A stretch of 64,000 nucleotides of DNA. Origin: Clavulina sp. PMI_390. Lineage: Eukaryota; Basidiomycota; Agaricomycetes; Cantharellales; Hydnaceae. A model generated the notes under the pieces. That model saw only the letters and a list, made by a program, of their open reading frames with translations. It ran no database searches and was not told where the DNA came from. The stretch spans positions 1 through 64,000 of the forward strand of contig WIDE01000051.1 in the NCBI GenBank assembly GCA_015039315.1. Direction: 5' to 3'. Within the stretch, counting starts at the first letter, position 1. Each line of letters opens with the position of its first letter. Made by a program: the position numbers and the translations under genes. This document shows positions 25,756 to 35,568 of the stretch, piece by piece.

Positions 25756-27657
25756 CTATGCGCTACCGAGCTCAACAGCCTTGGCGGCAGCTTCGTCCAA
25801 GCCGTCAAAGGGATAGATCTTGAGACCAGAGTCCTTGAGGAGCCTAAGTGCAGAGAACGAATTTTGAGCAATAGAAGTAGACAAGGAAAGAGATGAACTA
25901 ACTGCTTAGCCTCCTTCTCCTTGGTGCCTTGCAGACGGACAACAAGAGGGACCTTGAGGTTGAGCTCCTTGGTGGCCTTGATGACACCCTCGGCGATGTA
26001 GTCGCAACGCATGATACCTGAGCAAGGGAGATGAGGCTCTTGAAACTAGAACCATCTGGCGCGACAGAACATACCACCGAAGACGTTGACCAGAATGGAA
26101 GTCACGCTGGTGTCCGACATCAGCAGCTCAAACGCCTTCTTGACGGTCTCAGGGGTAGCACCACTAATTTATGCAGAGAAATTGAGCAAGGATGCACGCA
26201 TGATCATACGAGAGCATAACGAAACTCACCCGCCGACGTCGAGGAAGTTGGCCGGGTCACCTAGAAGAATTTTTATGAGCTTCACATTATCCTCGCCGAT
26301 GAAGATAACAACGCACCTCCATGAAGCTTGAGGACATCCATGGTGGCCATAGCAAGACCAGCGCCGTTGACAAGGCAGCCGACGTTGCCGTCAAGCTTGA
26401 TGAAGTTGAGACCGTATTTAGCGGCCTCAACCTCAACACCCGCCTCTTGCGAAACATCACGGAGGTCGTATACGTCCTTCTGACGGAACTCGGCGTTGTC
26501 ATCGAAGCCGAATTTGGCATCCATACTGTACCAAGCAGAGAAGTGAGGATCACCATGTATGGATAGAAGCTATGAAATGGAACGCACCACAAGACGGCAC
26601 CATCGTCGGTCTCAGCCAGAGGGTTGATCTCGATCTGGGTGGCATCCTTCTCCTTGAAGATCTTGTAGAGCTTCGTGAAGGTGTCAGCAGCATCGTTCTG
26701 AGCCTGTTCACCCTTGAAGCCGAGCTTCTTGGCAAGTTCAACACCCTCAGCGTGGGAGATACCCTTCTCAAAGTTGATCGGGGTGGTGATGATAGCATCA
26801 GGGTCATTCTTAGCAACCTCCTCGATGTTCATACCACCTTGTGCGGAGGTGACGAGAACAGGGGTCTGGCGAGCACGGTCGTTGAGCACAGCAGCGTAGT
26901 ACTCGTGCTTTGGAGTACGGCGCTCAGCAAGCATGACCTATGTGCAAGAAGGATTGCAAGATGAGATGAGTACGAATTTCTAGTAATGGTGGAAATTTGG
27001 GAGCTCACAGCGTTGCAGATCCTGCCAGCGGCACCAGTCTGCTTTGTGATGAGCTTGTGGCCAATCATCTTCGAAGCATATTCCTGGGCTTGCTCAGGGC
27101 TACAGGAAGAGCAAAAATGGTAAGAATCTTGTTGGGATATCATAAGTGATGCGCCAAAGTAGGGGACACGCACCTGTCCACCATCTGGACACCACCCTGG
27201 AACCCATTGTCGAATTGGCCCTTGCCACGGCCACCAGCAAGAACTTGGGCCTTGATGACGAGTTTATCAGAGCCTGCGACGAAATGAATTCGACTGGGTT
27301 AGGACATGGAGCTAGTCGAGGGGTGACGCAAAAGACGCTCACCAAAGTTCTTTGCGACCTCGAAAGCCTCCTCCGGTGTCTTCGCGGCGACACTCTTTGG
27401 CGTGGCAATACCGTACTAGCAAAAATTGAGATAGTCGAGGTGAGTTTATTGCAACGCACTAAAATCTCGAAGCACTGACGGAGTTCAACAAGTTCATGGA
27501 CTGGTACTCATGAATGGAGAGGAATCGTCGCTGGCCAGCAGACGCATTCCGGATGGCCTACGACATCGCAAGGTAATATTTAGCCATTACGCAGCTGCTT
27601 TGATGGTCCGAGACTGTTCACCTTGGTGGCAACGCGCCCTTGACGAAGAGCGTGCAT
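25756..27657 (-). CDS. succinyl-CoA ligase beta subunit, mitochondrial
   Basis: Catalyses the reversible succinyl-CoA + NDP + Pi to succinate + NTP + CoA step of the TCA cycle, together with an alpha subunit. The first exon (27622-27657) gives [12 protein letters not shown]; exon 2 begins at 27557 with [20 protein letters not shown]. The first ~24 residues are Arg/Ser/Ala-rich without acids, a good mitochondrial presequence. The ATP-grasp fold is clear: [18 protein letters not shown], the substrate loop [27 protein letters not shown] with Mg-binding residues, [18 protein letters not shown], and [20 protein letters not shown]. The C-terminus is [16 protein letters not shown] (stop 25756-25758). 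About eight exons. Length and order of motifs match the family throughout, with no break. Nucleotide specificity (ADP or GDP) cannot be told from this reading. Confidence 0.94.
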
Positions 27658-28151
27658 TGGTCGTCGAGTTGAGGTGGATTGTGGGAACTGATGCGATAAT
27701 CACGAGCCCGAACGTTGTAGCGCCTCCTCTTCAGGTCGCCGGTTTTCAACACCCCAGATCGTGCGGGAGTTAATTCTCAAAATTACCATCGACAATGCGC
27801 CGTACACAATGATGTTGGTACCCAATACCAGGGCTCTGCCTGAGTACACTTGAACTTGGTCTCTACCGGATAGACTCTGCCCAATGCTCGAAATCACGAG
27901 GATCCTGTATCTAACATTTCTGGTATCGCATAACAAGATGTTCTTTGTGTCTCGTTGCTATTGTGTCGGTCTTTGTTTAAGGCACTCAACCTCCTTTGTA
28001 TCACCGACCACTTTGTCGACTCGCTATAAGGACCACCAGTAGTCAGCCAGAAACCACCTCACTCCATCCTCCTTGTTTGCCACAATCCTGAACACGCTTG
28101 ATTTGCGTCCTCAGATCCACCCTAACCTTCCTTCAAATTCTATTCATCGAC
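27658..28151. other. divergent promoter region, succinyl-CoA ligase / BTB-like gene
   Basis: About 490 bases between two divergent start codons. A TATA-like CTATAAGG at about 28024-28031 lies 125 bases before the ATG at 28152, on the plus strand. The rest holds only short open frames. Confidence 0.45.
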
Positions 28152-29492
28152 ATGGCTTCGTCCAACTCTAGCAGCTCTCTCAAAGTTGCTATCATCCCGC
28201 CGCGGCCTGGTGCCCCGCCTCCTCCAGAATCCCCTGTGAAAAGCGCCTCATTCGTCGGCACTAAGTCCCAGTCTGGGTCTCTTCGCAAACGCGGTCGCTC
28301 CACCTCCCCTTCAAAAGAGCAGGACCTCCGAAAACGTCAAAAGGGCATCAAGGGCGCCGTTCAACGCGCCTCATCCAGGATCAGTGCCGCTCTTAGTCGC
28401 GAGAGTCTTCAAATCGATTCAGCCTCAGACTCTGAGCGGGAGTCATCGCCAGAGCCAGACGACCATGAGCCCATCCCCAGCCAGGGTGGCCGCGACTCTA
28501 CCGCCAGCTTCAGGCCCCGTCGCTCTGACGGTTCTGGTCACCTTTCCCGACTAGATGACCCTGTTGGCACCAATGACCTTCGAGCCACCCCAATCTCGCG
28601 GTCCGTGATCTGGATCGATCGCGATAGTTCCTCCACATTTGAAAAGCCTCAAATTGTCAAAATCAATCGTTTCATCCCCAAGACACTCAGCGACCTCATC
28701 ATCAAGAGCAACGACGCACGCCCCGTCTCCTTCTACCTTGACACGAAGACTATCTTCAACGCATCTGCCGTCCTCCGCTCTCATGCAAAAGAGCGTGGTA
28801 TGACAACGCTCCGCGACTCTCGACCAGTTGCGCTTCTTGCTGTTGACGAACCTGCCGACTTGCTTCGTGACTTGTTCTCCCTCATCTACACCCATATCGA
28901 GCAACCAGCCGTCACTTCGGGGGACGACCTAGATGCATTGCTAGGTATTGCAACTCGCTTTGGCGTTGCGGGCGCCCTGCACATCCTGTGCAGCACGTAC
29001 CTCCGGCATTTGGCTGTGCATGAACCTTTACGCGCTTACGGATTAGCCTGCAAGCACAACCTGCAGTCCGAGATAGCTTGGACTGCCCGCGAGACGTTGC
29101 GCGTGAACCTTTCAAAGGCAGATGTCACTCACGATCTCGCCTCTTGCACCCCCTCACAAATCCGCAACCTCGTCCAGATGCATACGCGTCGAGGGGCCGC
29201 TGCCCACGCGCTCGTCAGCGCTGCTCGCAGCTGTGATGAGTTTGCGTGCCCTGGCGATCACTGCCAGGGAGGAGTCGCCGAATGGTGGCTCGAAGTGATC
29301 AGGCAAAGCAAGGCTGAGCTGGCCAGCCGACCTCATAGCGATCTTGTATTTTCTCCCATATTCCTCGCTGGCTGTGTCCGGGGGGCTTCATCCCTATGCG
29401 TAGATTGCCCGATGCATTTCTTTGGAGCTCGCACGCAGCATCGTCTCGCTCGCTTGAAGGACGATATCGATGCCTTGTCCTCCCAGGTCTGA
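28152..29492 (+). CDS. BTB/POZ-like fungal protein
   Basis: An intronless gene of 446 residues. I chose Met 28152 (MASSNSSSS) over the in-frame Met 28098 because the latter adds a hydrophobic leader unlike the rest. The N-terminal ~170 residues are disordered: Pro-rich, then basic (RKRGRSTSPSKEQDLRKRQK), then acidic. The C-terminal half follows the agaricomycete BTB family layout: VSFYLDTKTIFNASAVLRSH (the usual first strand of the fold, shortened), LRDLFSLIYTHIEQPAV, LLGIATRFGVAGALHIL, HEPLRAYGLACKHNLQ. A cysteine cluster (CDEFACPGDHC, then CVDCPMHFF) follows. BTB folds mediate dimerisation or CUL3 binding. The strand usually carrying the dimer interface is weak here, so I call it BTB-like. 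Lack of introns is unusual among these neighbours. Confidence 0.65.
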   Translation: MASSNSSSSLKVAIIPPRPGAPPPPESPVKSASFVGTKSQSGSLRKRGRSTSPSKEQDLRKRQKGIKGAVQRASSRISAALSRESLQIDSASDSERESSPEPDDHEPIPSQGGRDSTASFRPRRSDGSGHLSRLDDPVGTNDLRATPISRSVIWIDRDSSSTFEKPQIVKINRFIPKTLSDLIIKSNDARPVSFYLDTKTIFNASAVLRSHAKERGMTTLRDSRPVALLAVDEPADLLRDLFSLIYTHIEQPAVTSGDDLDALLGIATRFGVAGALHILCSTYLRHLAVHEPLRAYGLACKHNLQSEIAWTARETLRVNLSKADVTHDLASCTPSQIRNLVQMHTRRGAAAHALVSAARSCDEFACPGDHCQGGVAEWWLEVIRQSKAELASRPHSDLVFSPIFLAGCVRGASSLCVDCPMHFFGARTQHRLARLKDDIDALSSQV

Positions 29493-29822
29493 TGGACGGG
29501 ATACATTCACAGGCCTTCATGGGGCTTCTTCCCCTTCTTTCCAATCCTTGCTTCATATTTTCCTCGTAACTCTCAATTTTTCTGCTCTCATTCTCCGATC
29601 GCATCCCGCAATGCTGCACGTGGGCCGGTACCACACCCTCACTCCGTGTTATTACACAGTATTATAGTATATTGCCCGAATAAATACTGTCCTTGTCTTA
29701 ATCTCTGCCGATATCTAGTCCGATTAAGGTGGCTCCTACCTGTTTGTTGATGTGGTCTGTTATTGGCAGCCCAAATACACAGAAGTCATCCCTCCTCGAC
29801 GTCTAACGCCCTTCCTCATCTC
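29493..29822. other. intergenic stretch
   Basis: About 330 bases between two plus-strand genes. It includes an AATAAA word at 29680-29685 suited to polyadenylation of the BTB-like transcript, and the upstream region of the TFIIB-like gene. No gene seen. Confidence 0.5.
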
Positions 29823-31530
29823 ATGGGATGTCCAGACTGTGGCTCCGCTTCCGTCGAATACGTGGATGAGATATCTGCGGAGATATGTACGTCTTGTGGG
29901 ACCATTCTTCAAAATGCTAGCGACACCCTGGTGGACCTCACCGAATCTCAAACCTATGACGAGGGCAGAGCACAAGTTACCACCTCGATATTTGTCGGAG
30001 AGGGCACGAAAGGTTATTCTGCGCGCGTTTCGACCGTGAGTCTCGGTAATTCTGACTACTCTACCAAATTCCTCTGACATTAACCAATTTAGCACAACTG
30101 CCATCGGTCCATCGAGCAACTTTGCTCAAGTATCCACCATAAATCACTGTCACCGCGTGCATGTAACATCTTCGATAATGTAATGAGGATATGTAACTAC
30201 CAGTACCGCCGCACCACGAAAGTGCTGATAGGCGCGTCGACCGCTATTGCTCTGCGGGAGGCAGGACATCAAGAATTATTGGCTGAGATCGCGGTGAGCA
30301 CCACTCCCTACTCTTTCACCACCCGATAACTAACTATTCTATTCTGCTTTACCTCAGGTTCGACTCAGCCTAAAGCTCTCCTCCGTCACAAAGATGTTCG
30401 TCAAAGCCAAAACTATCCTTGACATTGACCTTCCCCCCAATGATCCATCACTTTACTTCCCGGGGCTACTAAAGGCTATCGCAGATCTTCTCGACGATCC
30501 AACCTCTGGGTTATCCCCTGCCCTGCGCTCATATCTGAGGTCTGTCCCTCTCATCAAAGCATCCAAATTCGCCAGTTCTCTTGCAGCGATCCCCCGGGAC
30601 ATTTCATTACACGAGAATCGAGCACTCCCGACCGCTGCTTGTGCCATTCTACTCATGGCTTTTGAGGGAGAAACGGGCAAGGCCATGCCGCAGCACACCG
30701 ACCTCATCGAGAAGCTCGGCGCTCGTATTGGTTTCAGCAAGTCATCGATCGTGGAACGGTATCGAGAGCTCGGACGTGTCATCGACGACTGGAGGGGCAA
30801 TCTCCCTTGGGCTTCTCAGGTGTCTAAGAGCCAAAGGGGTGTCGCATTGCGTGATGCAAACGCCCGTTCCCTCAGGGATGTCATCACATTTCAGACTCAG
30901 CTGAAAGTGAAGGCTTTGGCTGAATCACCATCCTCGCCCGAGGTCCCAGACCTCTTTTTCGGCGATGACGATTTTGATGATGAGCCGGCATTCCCACTTC
31001 CCGAAGGCTTAGGAGGGTTTTCGGAGCTTGAATGGTGGGACAATCTCAGTGATCCTTCCATCACACCACCTCCTGCATCTCCACGCCCTACGAAGCGTCG
31101 ACGCTTATCTCCATCCCTCAGCGTGCTGTCCGATGAATTCATTCCATCGAAGACGACTCCGACGGCTGTGGATGAGGCGTATTTCCCTAACAAGGGGCGG
31201 CCTGACGCGTATGTCAAGCGCTCCAAACGTAGTGGGGGACCGCGAAAGGAGGCGATGCAGAAAGCTCTTGCTTCATTGCTTTCCTTTAGCCCGGCTGGCG
31301 AAAGAGGAGCATGTATATCAACTCCCTCGGCCAGCAGCATGCCCGATTTCCGCCGGGCCATTCTGGGTGAGCCAGAGCTTGTTACTCAGCACCATGTACC
31401 AGGGAGGCTCACATTTTTGAGCCTTCAACGCGGAGGCGAAGAGTATATCGAGGATGATGAGCTTTTCGGCCCAGGGGAACTTGATAGTCTCCTTCAACAA
31501 ATCCCTGATGAGACGGTCACGGCACCTTAG
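29823..31530 (+). CDS. TFIIB/Brf-like transcription factor with zinc ribbon and cyclin folds
   Basis: Three exons (29823-30035, 30093-30293, 30358-31530) join in frame to 528 residues. The N-terminus is a zinc ribbon, CPDCGS ... CTSCGTIL, with two Cys-x2-Cys knuckles as in TFIIB and Brf1. Two helical cyclin-like repeats follow: CNIFDNVMRICNYQYRRTTK with STAIALREAGHQELLAEIAV, and LPTAACAILLMAFEGETGKA with IGFSKSSIVERYRELG. The C-terminal 200 residues are acidic and Pro/Ser-rich with a basic cluster (PTKRRRLSPS). The layout fits a Brf1-type subunit of TFIIIB or a divergent TFIIB relative acting in Pol II or Pol III initiation; I cannot choose between them. It is convergent with the exonuclease gene, with 162 bp between stops. 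Confidence 0.72.
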
Positions 31531-31692
31531 ACTGCGTGGAACCACCGACACATTCCTATATTATTGTACATCAATTATATCGCATGATCACGAATACAAT
31601 GAACAATATCCTAACAGTAGACAAAAACTAGCAAAACAAAATAAATGCTAACCCAGATATAACGCAGGAGCATACATCATCCAAACTATCCG

Positions 31693-33137
31693 TTATTGGC
31701 CCAATGAAGAATCTTTCGATCGCTTCGAGGGCCTCTGTCCGTTCTGCTCATTAGGGACAAGCGGGGACGAGGTGTAGCTACCACTCTCACTCGCTTTGCG
31801 CTGCCGATTACGTCGGCTGGATCGGTTAGGGGCGCGAGTCGCAGATGGCGTTCCCTCACGACTCGAGGTGGACGGGCTCGGCGACTCGAGTCTGTCTATC
31901 AGGCGTAGTGCTGTGGCAGTTGGATCACTCAACCCAGAAGTCGCCTCCGCTGGCTCAGCGCCGTTCGTCTGAGGGGTATGCCCAAGGGACTCATCATCCC
32001 CTTCTACAGGAACACTTCCGTTAGCAGTGGTGCTCTTAGTAACGCCATTTGGGGCCAGAGTTGCAGCAGCTGAACCCTGGCCAGCTTGTCGCAGTTTCTC
32101 GAGTGCCAAATAGATGGAGAGTCCGGAAGCAGCATCATTCGCAGCATCTATGATAAGAGGAACATGGCGAAAATTAGCTTCGCTCAGCGACAAAAGTTGT
32201 GCACGCACAGTTTTGCATGGGTTGGGAGAGGGATCGCTCCCAATTTCCCCGTTGCAGGTTTTTGGGCTTCTCCAGGACTGTCCTCAGATACGTTTCGGTG
32301 AGCCTAGCAAGACTAATGAGCTTGCCATTGTGTTCTGTCCAAGCTGATGGGTCCACCTCGCGAGCAAGTGTTGAAAGCTCTAGAGGACCCGCCAGATTCA
32401 CTCCCAGATCGCGTCTAATCTTGTCCTTATCGCCTGTGAATAAATTAGCAGAAAAATATAAGAACTAAGCCATGGAGCAAGCTATCTTGCTTACCATCAA
32501 TTCCAACCCCAGCTTTTCGGATCGTTCCATCCTCGAGAATAAGCCTGAGTCGTGGAGGAACTGCGGAACGAAACATTTAGCAAATCTGGACTGGAAGTCA
32601 AGAGTTAGGATAGAAGCACACCTTTCCATCCCATAAGGCTAATGTGGACGAGGTAAATTGCAGACCTGTCTGCCACCTGCGCTAATGCGATCCTATTTTC
32701 GGCCTGGCCCTACACAAGACAGTTAATAAAACCCGTCAAAGAACAAGAAGCAAATCAAGACCGACCTTTACAAAGTTGGGCTTCCATTCAACATCGAATC
32801 CAACTACATCGCTATACATTCCAGTCAGTTAGATTTGATGGCAGTGATTGTTGGAGATGGCGTACCCAGTTACTTGACTTAGGAAGTACTCAGCATCCGG
32901 CAGACTTGTGATATAGTGTAGCGTGCGGAGAGGCTCATCTTCCGATTCTCGAGTATTCCAAGAAAAACTGGGGAGATCTGGGCGAGGTGGCTTGGGTTTC
33001 TTCTGCTGCTGTGGCTTCGCGGCACCATTCGATGATGCAGATGGAGACGAGGAGCGAGAGCCTGATGATGACTCCACAAGCATGGTAGCTAACGTCATTG
33101 GCTTTGCGAGCAGTGAAGATCGCTTCGGGACGCTCAT
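31693..33137 (-). CDS. 3'-5' exonuclease, DEDDy family (RNase D / WRN-exonuclease type)
   Basis: Four to six exons. The catalytic motif I is VVGFDVEWKPNFVK (Asp-x-Glu), encoded near 32815-32765. Downstream come ALAQVADRSAIYLVHI-type sequence, LILEDGTIRKAGVGIDGDKDKI (motif II region), and the motif III stretch YAANDAASGL, in which Tyr-x3-Asp marks the DEDDy subfamily; the last is rebuilt across an intron near 32150-32208. This fold removes nucleotides from 3' ends of DNA or RNA. The C-terminal 120 residues are disordered with an Arg-rich cluster (RSSRRNRQRK), a possible nuclear signal. No helicase is fused, unlike animal WRN. I use Met 33137 (MSVPKRSSLL); the frame is open to 33389, and a longer, Arg-rich (possibly mitochondrial) N-terminus is not excluded. 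Confidence 0.8.
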
Positions 33138-33464
33138 TGGAACAATAACGCGAGGGCTTGGGGGAAGACGATGGTTCACAAGACGAGCGACTCGTAATTT
33201 AAGGATGCGAGTGAGCGCAGAAGAGCGCACTTGAACGTGGCGAGGCGTCTTGCGCAGTCTTACCCTGTGGGGAACAATCGTTGGTTGTGCTGAAGATTTA
33301 TATTGGGGAAAGAGGCGCGGTGCAGTGTCTCGGAGCCGAAGCTGCCAATGAGTCCAACCACCCAAGCAACCCGCCTGTATTGGAGTCATTAATGAAAGAC
33401 AAATAGTGTATTTGATTTTCTAGAGATTACACAGGAAGTGAGGCTGCTTCTATATACTAGGGAT

Positions 33465-35352
33465 CTAGTCACGACCTCTCTTCATTGAGAGCCATTCGAA
33501 ATGGAACAGATGGCCGCGCTCCGTTCTTACATAAAGGGAGTAGGTAGCTGCACCTGATAACACACTGAAGAAGGAAAACAAAGCCGTCCACTTGAAGTCA
33601 GACGGCCTCCAGAACACCATCGTCAGAATGTACCTATCAAGAGTTCAATGAGTATAAGGGAGTGAGGCGCTCAAAGCAAAGACACGCACTTGAGAAGATC
33701 TGCGCTATTCTGCAGGGAGAACTGGAGAGAAGTCCTAAAATGGTGATGAGTTTTAGTCATATATGACCCCCTGCACCAAAAATCGAATGTCTTACAATGT
33801 GTTTCGTCGAGGGTGATCCTCAAGGGACAACTGTAGCTGCTTCATTTGAATGAGGTCGAACGACCAGAGTCCTATCCGGCTAAGGGCCATCCCTGTAGCT
33901 CAAACGTTATTAGGCTGATTTTGAATTATCTGACGTAACTTACCACCAAAGAGGAGAGTGGCCACTCCGATATCGCGCTTGCTCCAGGATGATTCAAGCG
34001 CAATGACGGCAGGGATCAAGCAAACAGCCTCAAACCTAGTGTTCCATCAGTCAGTTGTCTCTGGCGTCGGCAGCAAAGGGGCTCACCAGATGCTCCAGTT
34101 ACCGCTTCGGACAGAGCCGAGACGGCGCTCAAGCCAAGGCGCAATCGCTGTACCTCCTAGACCAGTGACGACATTGACGCCGCGCATGATGGAAAGCGAG
34201 GCATCGGAATAGCCCTGTGTCTTGAGGTAAGACAACATCGTGCCGTCAAATCTATTCATCGCAGCGACGTTAGTGTTCAGGAAGGCTCAGTCGAGAGATA
34301 AAGGTCTTACGACAGCACTGTCATGTACAGGAAAGATACCGCAAGAGAAGACTTGAAGACCGGAAGCTTGACAAACTCTGCCCAGTTCTGTAATCCACGA
34401 ACAAACGAAGCAAAAGGTGATCCGCGGGAGACGTCCCTCCCTTCCTCAGCAGCAAGACTCAACGCCTGTTGTCTTCTCCTTTGATCTTCTTCTAGAGCAG
34501 GGAAGTTCTGGTAAACAATTCCGAGCCAGAGCAACTCTGTCCCAAATGTGACAAGCTGAATAGTCGCCATCACCATGGCTGCATAGAGGTATGGCATGAA
34601 CGTCGACAGTGCCGACACAAAGAGTGGCGCAAGAAGCTTGCAAGAAAGATCAATTTGCTTCATCTGGGCATTGAGGGCAGAGAGGCGGTCTGGAGAGCCC
34701 TCGGCAATACAAGTAACCCAATCTCTCTCCACTGCGATTGTGATGCAGGTATTGGACAGTTGAAGGAGACAGCCTGAGAGAATGATGAGACCCATTGCCG
34801 GGATCACTGGTACCACGGCACCAGGGGCAGTTGACTCGAGGGAGAACATCGCACAGAAAGTGGCATACGCGGCGAACGCGCTCAGCTTTTGGATGGCCAC
34901 ACAGGTTCTGACCAGCAATAGTTTTGGGACTCTGTCGACCAGCGAGCCAAGCCTCTGAGAGAAAAGTATATTCACAACTATACCCAGGGGGAGGGAGGGA
35001 GTAAGATGAAGCTTAGCAGAGACACCAAAAATCTAAGTCGGCCTTAGAAGACCACGCACTGCATGAAGAGAACCCGTAAAGTGCATTGGGGAGAAGTGTG
35101 TTCTTGAAATGCACAATGAGGTAAAGGTGAATGGCAAATTCGGCCATTCTAGTACCCCATGCACTAACGAAAGTGGTTTCAGCATATTTACAGTAATAGC
35201 AAACGATCGCCGATTTCAGCCGGTACATACTTGGAGAAGTGCTGCAGTCGAAGCGACCAGAGCGCTTGCCGCGTCGTCGAAGCATTCTGACTCACCTCAC
35301 CGCCCAACAAGGGGACCGTATCAGATGGAATGTCTTCTTGAAGAACCGACAT
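33465..35352 (-). CDS. ferroportin / SLC40 family iron exporter
   Basis: A multi-exon gene for a polytopic membrane protein. It starts MSVLQEDIPSDTVPLLGG at 35352; an alternative Met lies at 35391. The first membrane segment shows the ferroportin pattern WGTRMAEFAIHLYLIVHFKN. Further marks are the Gln-Met-Lys-Gln-Ile-Asp stretch AQMKQIDLSCKLLAPLFVS, several long hydrophobic helices (LYAAMVMATIQLVTFGTELL, ILSGCLLQLSNTCITIAVE), and the later block FDGTMLSYLKTQGYSDASLS. The protein ends EWLSMKRGRD at stop 33465-33467. In animals this family exports ferrous iron from the cytosol; in fungi the direction and membrane are not settled, so the role in iron homeostasis is inferred from the family. About seven exons. 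Confidence 0.85.
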
Positions 35353-35568
35353 CGTTATCACCGAGAGCTGAGGAGGAGAGCGCACACACACACGCGGCCA
35401 TTTTTGTGGCGTGACTTTTATGCTCTGGAAAACAATTCAGACAAAATATCGCGCTATGTCACATCGTTCCTCACGTCCCATTCCTTCGGGAAACACGCCT
35501 AGCGAGTAGGTTACTGACATCGAGGACAGAAAGTGATCTCGAAAATTTATATTCCATTTCGATAGTAT

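Noticed and set aside
26572..26964. A 130-codon plus-strand frame
   Set aside because: It is antisense to conserved succinyl-CoA ligase beta coding sequence.
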